In this document: piece by piece, positions 12,209-21,687 of the stretch
Numbering within the stretch: position 1 is the stretch's first letter
How the letters are laid out: every line of letters begins with the position of its first letter
Assembly (NCBI GenBank): GCA_030272155.1
Contig: CP126205.1
Coordinates: forward strand, 1,786,501-1,850,500
Reading direction: 5' to 3'
Length of the DNA: 64,000 bases
Source: Tetradesmus obliquus
Taxonomy: Eukaryota; Chlorophyta; Chlorophyceae; Sphaeropleales; Scenedesmaceae
Made by a program: the position numbers and the translations under genes
The notes under the pieces: model-generated
Seen by the model: only the letters and a program-made list of their open reading frames with translations
Told to the model about the DNA's origin: nothing
The model's database searches: none

Positions 12209-14350
12209 GTGCTGCCACCTGCTATAGCAGCAGCTAGCTAGCTTGCTTTTGACGTAGCGCCTAGGAGGTATGGGCGTTGATCTGTGCATAGGCATGTGGC
12301 CGCAGGCATGCATTACTGTGTGGGATTCGTCGAGCACTGCATTTCGTCCGGTTTTGCAGTGCTGTTGCATCTACTGCTGTGTCATTTGCAGGCAGCGGAC
12401 CGCCGTGACAATGACACAGCCATCTCATTGCATGCTTTTTTTAGGAAAAGGTAAGCGCTTGCAGCCAAGCGCAACTGGGGCAGGATGTGCGCAGCATTCT
12501 TTACAGTCTGTACACCATATCCTGGGCGTAGGGAGCGTAAGATTTGCTCAGCATCATATGAAATGCCATATCGCAGTGCGGTCATCCATCACATGTTCGG
12601 CACGGTACAGCTGCCCTATTATGCTTTGCCTAGCCAAGCCAGGCCCGTGATCCTCGTGTAACTTATGGCGGCTGCTGTCGCTGTGCAAGTGACAGTATGC
12701 AGCTGCTGTTGATAGCTGCTGAAGAATGCTGGACACACATCCTGCCAGCGCAACCATCAAGATACCAGGCATGGCATGCAGCTGCACAGTGTGCACTCCA
12801 CTAGTGGCCATTGCACGAGCTGGCATATGCTGCAGCACTGCCATGATGGCTTATTGAATGCAACTTTAAAACGTGTAGCTACACAAGTTCATGTGTACGC
12901 TCTGAAAAAGCTTGTTGCAGAACCTAACCAAGCATGTCAGCAAGCCTGTTCTCAAAGCCATGACCCTCGTGCTGTCCCTTCGCAGCTTGATTGCCAGTGT
13001 TGTTGGCTGCAAGCAGGGCGAACAGCCACATGCATGGACGATGAGCTTGATGGTCTGATCTAAGCCTACACATGCGTGACTTACAGCATATGCTGCTGTT
13101 ATTCAAGACATGAAGTGCGCTGCTTGCGCCTCAGCAAGCTGTGTGTGCGACACTGTGCATCTCTCAGTGACGTGCATTGGCTTCATGAGCAAGGCGTGGA
13201 CACTGCTGAAGTGCAGCGGTCCTGCTTGCAGCTGGCAAGCCATTCATCAGCTGCCATAACATAACGTAATGTAACACATCATTTGACATGCAGGCTCTCA
13301 TCCCAGCTAGACTGAAGTGCCAATGGTGAGCATGGCATACGCTGGCCACCAAAATGTGATCATCTGCCCTACCTAAATAAACGACTTTCACACACATCTG
13401 AAGCATGCACAGCAGATGCTTGCATACATAGACCCACAATCTTGGTATATAGCTCAGAATGAGAAGCAGGCGGTGCAACTCGCCGCTGACAAGCCTATTT
13501 GAATTATCATTGCATAAAACAAAGCAGGCACACTCACAGAGCCAAGCCGCTTCTCCTGCTGACCTGTAACTTCAGTACCATGGCAATCCCCCCTTCCCCC
13601 ATTAGCAGACCCACAAAGTGCAGCTGCCATTGCTGCCACACACACACACACTACAAAACCCAACAGGGCAAGCCTGCTTGTGAAGCCCAGCAAACCTTCC
13701 CTCAATGCTGATCTACAGCATGTTATGAGCATCCCACCCTGGCTAAATAACGATGCTTAACAGAACATGCAGCACCATAACCTATTCATAGCGGCTGCAG
13801 CTGCCAATGAATGCCTGCTGATGGTTATGGATAACAATATGCTCCATGGCACTCTGCAGTCGCCAGTGCCAATTAAGGAAACCCAGCTTTATCCTGTATA
13901 GTAACACAACCATAACTCAATGGCGAGATGTCACAGCCTTGCACCCCCACTCATCAAGGAACTGCATGATCATTAGTGGCATGATAATCCTGCTTGCCAC
14001 CCCATGGCCCAAGCATCTCACTACAAACAAGCATCTCACCGGCGGTGAGCCTCCTAGGAGTCCTAGCTCACCAACTGCAGCACCAGCAGCAGCAGCAGTG
14101 ATGCTGCCAACACCTCTCATTGTGCCTGTTGCAGCAGCGGTGCTGCCAACGCCTCTCTTGTACACCCTGCTGTGTTGTCCTGCTGCAGTACTCCACTCAA
14201 ATGTGCAACATGGTAAAGTACTTAGCAGCTGTTCAGAAATAGCACTATCATGCATGTGTTGATAAACCGGCTGCCATCTGCCCAGCAGCAGCAGTCACAA
14301 GCCGGCAGCAGCACCAGTGCTGCTCACGCCGTACACACGATACGTACCGC
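12209..14350. other. Long intergenic stretch, no gene seen
   Basis: Between the RecQ stop and the end of the ABCC fragment. It probably includes RecQ 3' UTR. Short open frames here lack motifs and splice support. A short CA run (ACACACACAC) is at about 13640. A repeated GCTGCCAACRCCTCTC unit occurs twice near 14100-14160. Nothing else is recognisable. Confidence 0.5.
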
Positions 14351-15031
14351 CTACGCTGCCTGCTGCCGTAATGCGTAGAAATCAGCAGCCATCTGCCGCA
14401 GTGCAGCAGCAGCAGCCTGCGGGCCTGACTTGTCAACCAGCTTTGAGAACATCGACTCGGGGTTTGACAGCAGCACAGAGGGCGGTGCCATCTCCTTGAG
14501 CACACCAGCCTCCATCACCAGCGTCTGGTCAGACTCGATCACTGTGTCCAGCCTGTGTGCAATCGTCAGCGTGGTGCGGCCCGCGAACACGCGCTTGATG
14601 ACGGCCTGCACATCCTGCTCGGTGTGGGGGTCCATTGCAGCAGTGGCCTCGTCCAGGCACAGCACAGGCACATCGCGCAGCGCCGCACGAGCCAGGCACA
14701 CTAACTGCTGCTGGCCCAAGGACCACGCCTTCGCTCCAGTGCCATCTAGCTTTCCATCCAAGCCCCCAGCTGTTTTCGCCTGACCTTCCAGGCCTGCCTT
14801 TTTGAGGACCTCCCACATCTGGGCATCGGAGAACTCCCCAAACGGGTCCAGGTTTCTGCGGACCGTGCCCAAAAACACAACCGGCTCCTGCGGGATGATC
14901 GAGAGGCTTGGCCGCAGCTTGCGGAGAGCAAGGCTGGAAATGTCGACGCCGTCTACGCGGATGTAGCCCTTGTCGAGCTCGAACATGCGGAACAGCGCCA
15001 GCAGCAGCGTTGACTTGCCGGAGCCGGTGCG
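14351..15031 (-). pseudogene. ABCC (MRP-type) ABC transporter, second nucleotide-binding domain, 5'-truncated
   Basis: About 226 codons of one open exon on the minus strand, ending in a stop at 14351. It contains the rest of Walker A (RTGSGKST), the Q-loop region (IIPQEPVVF), the ABC signature (WSLGQQQLVCLARA), Walker B (VLCLDEATAAMD) and the H-loop (IAHRLDTVIES), followed by a short C-terminal tail. This order and the GTVRRNLDPFGEFSD segment are typical of NBD2 of ABCC transporters, which export conjugates across vacuolar or plasma membranes. The similarity stops exactly at the Arg before Walker A. No AG acceptor is present there, and no transmembrane domain or NBD1 lies at higher coordinates, where a plus-strand frame begins instead. 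It is therefore a broken gene end, or the product of an assembly join. Confidence 0.9.
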
Positions 15032-15291
15032 AGATTGAAAGCGAGCCAGAAACTGAAAAGAGGCAGCGATGTGTACTCGCGAAGGACTGCACAAAGAAGC
15101 CTAACCCAGACATTCGTAATCGCAGGAACTGTGGCGTATACAAGGTCAACTGTGATGGCTGCCTCAAGCCGGCCTGCCACCCGGACTGCCTGGCAGTGCA
15201 CAAGGAGCGCGGCTGGTGCAAAGGGCCACCAAATGAGGAGAAGGAAAAGAAGAAGAGGCGCCACCTGCGGGCTAGGCGAAAGGTGGGTTAG
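15032..15291 (+). pseudogene. Cys-rich zinc-finger-like C-terminal fragment
   Basis: A frame open from the breakpoint at 15031/15032 to a TAG at 15289. It contains CVLAKDCTKK, then NCGVYKVNCDGCLKPACHPD and CLAVHKERGWC, and ends in a run of Lys/Arg (EKEKKKRRHLRARRK). The spacing C-x6-C-x2-C-x4-C-x3-C-x4-H resembles zinc-ribbon ends of some DNA transposases (piggyBac-type C-terminal Cys-rich domain), but I cannot assign it. No start exists in the window, because the strand upstream is antisense to the ABCC fragment. A donor-like AAG|GTGGGT at 15282 exists, but its phase does not fit the exon at 15679, so I keep it separate from the next gene. Confidence 0.5.
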
Positions 15292-15664
15292 CAGAGGGCA
15301 GTTGGAAGCGCCAGCAGTTGGAAACATCAAGTTGCCACATGTGGCCCTGTACAGGGGATATCACCGATCGCGAGCCATGACCAGTGGTTTGTGTCGACTG
15401 AATGCAGGCCAAGCATGGCTCTTTGAACAGTGAGCCTTGCCACGGTGATCACCTGGGCACGACAGCAGCAGCAGCAGCAGCAGCAGCAGCATGGCCACTG
15501 CACTCACAGCAGCACATGTTCAGCACTGCTGACTTGTGGCACACCACAATAGCAGCAGTAGCAGCAGCAGCAGCCGCAGCAGGAGCTGTGGGGCCACAGC
15601 AGTTCATGGAGCGCAGTGCATGCATCTGTTTGGTTGAGATGTTCAAAAATTAAGCTAAGCAAAC
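15292..15664. other. Short intergenic/intronic stretch with AGC repeats
   Basis: Holds an AGC run at about 15463-15491 and a second AGC/GCA run at 15552-15585. Open frames here are only poly-Ala or poly-Gln readings of the repeats. Confidence 0.5.
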
Positions 15665-16965
15665 ATGCACGCATGCAGGCTGTGGCGCAAGCAGCACGGC
15701 ATCAACCTGGGCAACCCACCCGCTGCAGCAGCGGAGGCGGCCCTGCCTGCTGCAGAAGACGGTGCAGTGGCTGCCGCTGCAGTACCTGCAGCGCTGGACG
15801 GTGCAGCTGAGCCAGATGACAACATGCACGGTAAGTGTTGGGATGCATATGTTGTTGGAATCAGCTGCATTTCAGGCCTTGACGAGCAGCGCTGACGGTC
15901 GACAGTAGAAGGTGTTGATGTAAGATTGCTGTTGCCCTGATGCCACAGGAATCAGTCCCAAGAATCACATGATACATCAACCACACTGCCCGTCAAGTCA
16001 ACACATAACACACACACACACATTTCAATCAATGTCTGTTGCTGAATGTTTTGCAGATGACGCCGTTGCAGGACCAGCAGAATGGCGGTGCCCGGCCCTG
16101 CATGACAAGAGCTTCAAGCAGGCATACCTGGAGGGCTTTGCTATGAGCCCTCCCGCGCCTAGCGGGGAGACGCAGCCTCGCAAGAAGCGCCACACGGCTG
16201 CAGCATCTAGTGGCACCAGCCTGCGGGCGGTGCTGCTGTGCACAGGCAACCTGGTGGACAGCAGCGGCGAGTACATCGATCCAGTGGTGCTGGGCGGGGG
16301 AGAAGTGGATGTGACAGCGCTGGTGGGTTGCAGCGCTCAAAAGAAGAAGTCTGCACTCAGCTGTTGATGCATGTGTGGCAAGTTGCATGCCATCTGAGAG
16401 AGGGTGCAGCCCTGAATGCAAGCTGCAAGCATTCGGTAGTAGCAAGAGATGACGGGTGCGTGTAAAAAGGTCAGGAAACACAAATGTTGTTGGTATCCGA
16501 TGTTATGACAAGTTCAGTTGTCATCATAATGCTTTGCACTGACTTTGTGCGCCCTCTTGCCACCTTGCACTGCACGTTGCTTTGCAGGAGACCCAGGGCC
16601 TGACCCCGCTGCAGCTGCAGACCAGCGAGGAGGAGGCCTTAGACGTGTCAGCGATTGTCCAGGTCACCATCACCCACGTGTTCATGCCAGAGTTCAGGAG
16701 CAAGGTGGACGGCAAGGACGGCTATCTGGACAAGCCGCTGCTGTTTGGTGGGCTGAGGGACCGGCCAACCGGTGTGCCCACAGACAGGGGCGAGGTGCTG
16801 AACCTAGATGGAGGGGAGCTGCAGGTGGTGAGCTGGCCGCTGGCAGGTGTTTTCTTTGTGGACCCGTACACAGAGGAGAGCGCAACGGATGCAATGATGT
16901 TCATGAAGCCACTGAACAGCAACACACTTGCTCTCATGCGCAAAGCCAATGAGACGGCCGTGTAG
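15665..16965 (+). CDS. Conserved-looking protein of unknown function, 269 aa
   Basis: Three exons with matching phases: 15665-15830, 16057-16322, 16588-16965. I do not recognise the family. The N terminus (MHACRLWRKQHGINLG) runs into an Ala-rich acidic linker. The middle exon has EWRCPALHDKSFKQAYLEGF, a basic patch (QPRKKRH) and LLCTGNLVDSSGEYIDPVVL. The last exon is regular and hydrophilic, with VTITHVFMPEFRSKVDGK, a GLRDRPTGVPTDRGEVLNLD segment and VSWPLAGVFFVDPYTEE. There is no signal peptide or membrane segment. The consistent exon phases and lack of internal stops argue for a real gene. The start is uncertain: the region around 15672 also works as an acceptor (TGCAG ending at 15678), in which case more N-terminal exons exist upstream. 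Confidence 0.7.
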
Positions 16966-17457
16966 ATGCAGGGTATTGTCAAGAGTGTGCAGACCAGTTC
17001 ATTGTATTCCACACGCCTGGACCACTGGCAGCTGGTCACGTCGCCATGCTATGCCACGCGGCCCAGCTGCTGCTGCGCCTTGGCCACTCATGGTGCTTGG
17101 GGGCAAGAACATGCAGCTGGTCCAATGAGCTGCACATATTGCTTGCCGCATCTTATTTTTATGACTCATGATATGCACGTTACGCCAAGGCATATGCATC
17201 GTATGCATCGTATGCATCGTATACACACATGTGATGTTCTTGTGGCTGATCATGTGTTATGTGTTGTCTCTGTGAGGCCATGAGCTCCTGGTTGTGAGCC
17301 GCACACCATGTCAGCTCGATCACTGAAGTGTAGTCTGCTAGCAGCGCTGGCTGATGTCGCGGCTGCGCACTCACATCGCTTCATCACATGCAGCACGAGC
17401 AGCGCATGTGCATGCGCACATGCTGAGCAGGACTAGTACTGCTGAAAAATATGAGCT

Positions 17458-17506
<49 letters not shown>

Positions 17507-17640
17507 GATGTGCACTTGGTGTGCACATGCACCATTTGTGCGCACGGCATGCATGCCATATGGTGCAATGGGTGTTGTACAGTAGTTGGAGCAGGTGTTT
17601 GCAGCCTGAGCGGTAAAGTCACCCAGATCCCAAGCAGCAC
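16966..17640. other. Intergenic with short tandem repeats
   Basis: 3' flank of the unknown gene. Contains three tandem GCATCGTAT units at about 17192-17222 and a GAT triplet run. No gene is supported; the Asp-rich open frame across the GAT run is a repeat artefact. Confidence 0.5.
17459..17505 (+). repeat. (GAT)n microsatellite
   Basis: About 15 uninterrupted TGA/GAT units. It is the only long triplet run in the window that is not AGC/CTG. Confidence 0.95.
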
Positions 17641-18289
17641 CTGCATGGCAAGCCCCTGATCACCCCCGCTGCCCCGTATTTGCTGAATTATCAGCCGTCC
17701 CCAGTAATCCTTGAAATTTTAGTGAAATTGTGCGCAGAATTCGGCAGGGAAAGACAGTGAATAATCCAGTCCCAGTGAAGATTTCCGCCATTATCAGCGG
17801 CAGAAAGAGGTGAATTATTACTCGATATTACTCGATTATCAACGATCTTTCAGTGCTGAAAGACGCCGCTGAATTATCGCGCGCTTTTACTCGCGGTGAA
17901 TTTTTCAGCAGCAGGCAGTGAATATTGCTTAAAAACACTGAAAGCACACTGAAAAAGCTACGCTGTGCAGCAAATTCAGCGTTTTCAGCAACATTAAGTA
18001 ACATTAACTGCACAGATTCAGCACTGAATACTGCTGGATTCACCAGCTGCCAGTGGCTGAAAGTTGCTGAAACAGGGGGGGGTCAGCTGACAGTGGATTG
18101 CTGCTGGCAACTGCTGCAGTGGTGTGCACCCACACCCATTGCCTGGCTCCTTGGCTGGCAGTGCAATGCCTAGCTTTCAGCTGTCATATGTGTATAAATT
18201 AAAGTATATTTTTTGCTGATCTGGGTCTGCTGTGCGCAATGACAGCAAGCGAGTGCCCCGCGCCCGGCAATGACGCAGCGAGTTCTCAC
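17641..18289. other. AT-richer non-coding block with repeated palindromes
   Basis: No open frame with support. TTCAGC/GCTGAA is strongly over-represented, and three near-perfect palindromes share the TCAG core: GCTGAATTATCAGC at 17682-17695, CTTTCAGTGCTGAAAG at 17847-17862 and ATTCAGCACTGAAT at 18016-18029. TTACTCGAT is repeated in tandem at about 17817-17837. Base composition differs clearly from both sides. It lies where the missing exons 3 to 8 of the truncated carbonic anhydrase relic would be expected. Confidence 0.6.
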
Positions 18290-18545
18290 GAGTAGGTGAA
18301 GTGGACGCCGCTCTTCTCCTGCAGTGAGCAAGAATATCGCAATGTAAGCAAACTCAGTGTGGTTCCAGCATGACATCGCAAATGTGCTCCGGCTGTCAGC
18401 TATGTCAAAGCAGCCATGCTGCCAATTGTAGATTGTAGCGGCCGTGACTCAAGTGGCCCTCTTGAACTGTTCCATACACCTGGATGCAGGCATCTGATCC
18501 CGCTAGCATGCCCAATAGGGCGAGAACGAGCAGTGTTGCCGCCAT
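18290..18545 (-). pseudogene. Alpha carbonic anhydrase relic (CA-A), exons 1 and 2 only
   Basis: Exon 1 at 18453-18545 encodes MAATLLVLALLGMLAGSDAC followed by IQVYGTVQEG, a signal peptide matching those of the other copies at the same 93-nt length. Exon 2 at 18290-18318 (29 nt) encodes EKSGVHFTY with acceptor and donor in the same places as in CA-B and CA-C. The exon 1 donor is changed from GT to TT. No sequence matching exons 3 to 8 is found in the following 2 kb of minus strand before the next gene. This is a truncated family member, presumably a relic. Confidence 0.85.
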
Positions 18546-19969
18546 GATCAGCTCGAGACTTGAATGCATGTACGGGTGCTTGCTGTGCTAGAGGCTAAGC
18601 CGGCCAGACATTACAGTGTTTTTTTTGGAAATTTGGATTGACAGGGCTGCAGGTGGGGTCATCACTGCCGCCACAGGAAAGTGCCTCGCCCCGTAACAGT
18701 AACTGTTAGGTGACTTTCTGGATCAGGGCCTAAGCTTGCACGTATATCTTCAAAAAATTTATAACTTCAAATCAGATTTCAAATTGATATGGCATGGTGT
18801 GATGCCGTGGCTACTTGTCCGGGTGTCACCGGTAAGACAAGCCTGTGCCTGTTCCAAGGGCCACTGAATCAGTGCACAATGCTTCACGGCAGCCGAGCTA
18901 CCGCTGCGTAAGCTGAAGATTCTGCGATACCAAAAGTGGTTAAAGATTGATAACCCCAAATCGTCCAAACTGAGTCATACTTCAGCAACTTGCTGTCACT
19001 TTGAAAGCGACATTGTCACCAACGGTTGGGAGTTGACTGCCTGCCAACACTTCAGCTGCCAGTGCCAACCAAAGCAACTGCAATATACCTGCAGCCCTCT
19101 GACGCAAGTGATGTCCTCAGCAGTACTCCATTGACCTTGAGGTGAGCTAGCTCACTGTCACCGCCATGAGCGGCACCGCCCTTTGCCCATCTGCCACAAA
19201 CTGCTGCAGCCTGCAGAGTGTTGGCGGCACACTGCAGCCTTGTGGGCCTGGCAGTAGTCCGCTGCAACTGCATTGACGGTTGCTGCACTCAGTCACACAG
19301 CAACTGTATTGGCACTTTGTGCTTGCCACCGCGGCGGCAAACACACAGCTGTGCAGGATCATGCAGGCTGTAGCTGCACTTCCCAGCTTCCAAATGGAAC
19401 CAAGCTGGACATCCAATCCACGCCAGCCCCCCTGCAGCATACGCTGCCTGTTGACATCGCGCCATGCACACATGTCACACAGCCTGAAGCAGCCTCAGGC
19501 TGAGTATGCACGCAGGCTGCATAAAAGAAAATTCGGCACACCAAAATCTCCTGTGCTGCAGCTGCAGCAGCACTTGAATTGCTGCATGATGCCTCACTGC
19601 CCGCTGCAGCGCCGCGCGGCAGCCCCCTGATCCATGCAAGACAGCTCCACTTTGTGAAGACACTGACTGTCACATCAACCCCTGCCGTCAGGTGTGCTAC
19701 TATGTACCAAATGTAGTACAAAATATCTGTATCAACATACATACCATACATAATGTAAAGTTGAGTTGATGCTTTATATAAGCAGCCACGCCGCATCCAA
19801 ATCCTTCCCAACACAGTACCAGCTGCAGACCGCTGCTAACCCGCACACCACAGCATGACTGCTGTATCAGGCACAATACAACGCTTGAAAAAGCATGTAT
19901 CATTTCATTGTAGCTGGCGTCGACGCCCGAGTCAAGGCCATCGCAACAAACGAGCTTTGTGCAATACTC

Positions 19970-20161
19970 ACGTAGCCGCAGCGCAGCCCGGCTCCATATC
20001 TCACTAGCAGAGAAGCCTCTGACGAACAGAAGTGTCTCAAAGTTGGGGCCTGCCGTTGCCCTGGTGACCACACACAACAGACAAGCGCAATGCTCTAGCT
20101 CAGGCTCAATCAGGCCGCAAGCACTCTGGTGCATGCTGCACCACTGCATCACAAGCGCCAT
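19970..20161 (-). other. Exon-like reading frame of unknown function
   Basis: On the minus strand a frame reads CGLIEPELEHCACLLCVVTR, then GPNFETLLFVRGFSASEIWS, and ends at a good donor (CTAC|GTGAGT at about 19970). Composition is protein-like rather than repeat-like, but no family is recognised and no partner exon was found. It may be a fragment of a decayed gene. Confidence 0.3.
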
Positions 20162-20221
20162 GTGGCGACTTGAGCTATGCAGCTGCCAGCCTCACAGATA
20201 CATGCAGCAAACTGCTGCAGA

Positions 20222-20466
20222 AGCAGTACAAAACCGAGAGCATCCAGCCTTGAACAGCAGCAGTGCGGCAGCGACACAGCGCGCACTGCTGCTGCAAGAT
20301 TGTTCTGCATTGCGGTTTCCCAGGTACCAAGCAACCACTGCGAGCACACTGTGCCTGGCAGGCAGCAACGCAGTGCGACACCAGCAGTACAAAAGCGAGA
20401 GCATCCAGCCCTGAGCAGCAGCAGTGCGGCAGCGACACAGCGCGCACTGCTGCTGCAAGATTGTGT
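20222..20466. repeat. Direct duplication, about 80-bp units
   Basis: Unit 20222-20303 and unit 20392-20465 share AGCAGTACAAAA(C/G)CGAGAG and continue in parallel through an AGC-rich stretch to CTGCTGCAAGATTGT. A weaker third relative starts near 20505 (CAGCATCAACGCAGCCCGCA). Non-coding as far as can be seen. Confidence 0.75.
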
Positions 20467-21131
20467 CTGCATTGCCAGTTCCATAGTGAGTAGGCAAACA
20501 CGGCGTGCTCAAGCAGCAATGCAGAGCAGCATCAACGCAGCCCGCACTGCTGCAATTCACATCTGCATTGCGAGTTCCAGAGATAATAGGCAAACATTGC
20601 ATGCACAGGATTATCAACCGATCCTCGTCTGCAACAAATCAGCGGCAGCTACATCGCGTCCGCGATAACACGGCTGCATCGGCAGTGTAATTCAACCAAC
20701 AGCAACACTTCAGACTCAATATCGTGGTGTGCCCATTTGGGCACAGTGTTAGGTTGCTTGACAAGGTACAGCAGCAAAAAGCTTGCTGCAATGGGAAACA
20801 AGTTCAAGTAACACAGCAAGCGCAGCTGCGCAGACACATCTGAAGTCGGTCAAACACATTAAAGGCACACTGATCACTTGGTCGAACAACAATTTTGAGG
20901 CCTGCCAGCAGCAGCCGGCCAGACTGGCTGATAGCTGTCGCAGGAGCAGGCAGGACACCAGATATACTAGCATGGTGGCGCCTCTGCAAACTACTAGAAT
21001 TCAAGTGTAGCATGTTCAGCAGGCATCTGACACAACCATACAATCACAAGCCCAGCTGCAAAGGCCTTCTGTATCAATTGTGTTGTGTGCTTGGGAGGAC
21101 GCCCTGCAAACGGTAGGTTTGCTGGTGTGGT

Positions 21132-21648
21132 TTAGAACACTCCCAGCTGCAGGGGCCGCCCGTTGATGGGCTGCGTCATGCGCCAGTTGTGGCCATTGGC
21201 AATCTTGCGGCAGCCGTCTGCAGCAGCAGAAGCAGCAGCAGCGGCGGCGGGTGAGTGCCAACAGCAGCGGCGGCGCCGGGTGAGTGCTAACAGCATATGC
21301 CAGCACAAACATGTCCTATTTACAAGCACAACACAAGCTCCCAGAGCAAACCACCGACGCTCCATCAACATCAAAGCAGGCTTTTCACATACAATATCGC
21401 CTTGCATGACCTGAAACACACACAGTACACATTTTTCTCTAACAAACAAACAAACCTTCTTACCTTTGTTTGCAGGCGGGGCCTTGAAGTACTTGTCAGC
21501 CTTTGCCAGCTCAGTGACAACGCTCTCGCTGGGGCCGCACAGCAGGTCCCCTACTGCCTCCAGGTAGCGGGTGAGCAGCCGCTCACTGATCATCATAGGG
21601 TTGAGCATCACGTGCCACAGCAGGCCCTCGCTGCGGGACGGGGGATAA

Positions 21649-21687
<39 letters not shown>

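Larger units (their letters stand above)
18546..21131. other. Long stretch with repeats and one exon-like frame
   Basis: Upstream of the CA-A relic and downstream of CA-B. AT-rich around 18700-19000 and 19680-19770. No gene chain could be assembled. Separate entries give the repeats at 20.2-20.5 kb and an exon-like frame at about 19.97-20.14 kb. Confidence 0.45.

Noticed and set aside
12209-14350. tRNA or other RNA genes in the intergenic stretches
   Set aside because: No cloverleaf with a proper B-box was found by eye here or elsewhere; a dedicated RNA scan would settle it.
15032-16965. Joining the Cys-rich frame to the 269-residue gene as one protein
   Set aside because: The donor after 15282 is phase 0 while the exon at 15679 needs a two-base carry-over; without another exon the join is not supported.
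17354-17659. Asp-rich plus-strand frame
   Set aside because: Generated by the GAT run; no motif, no splice support.
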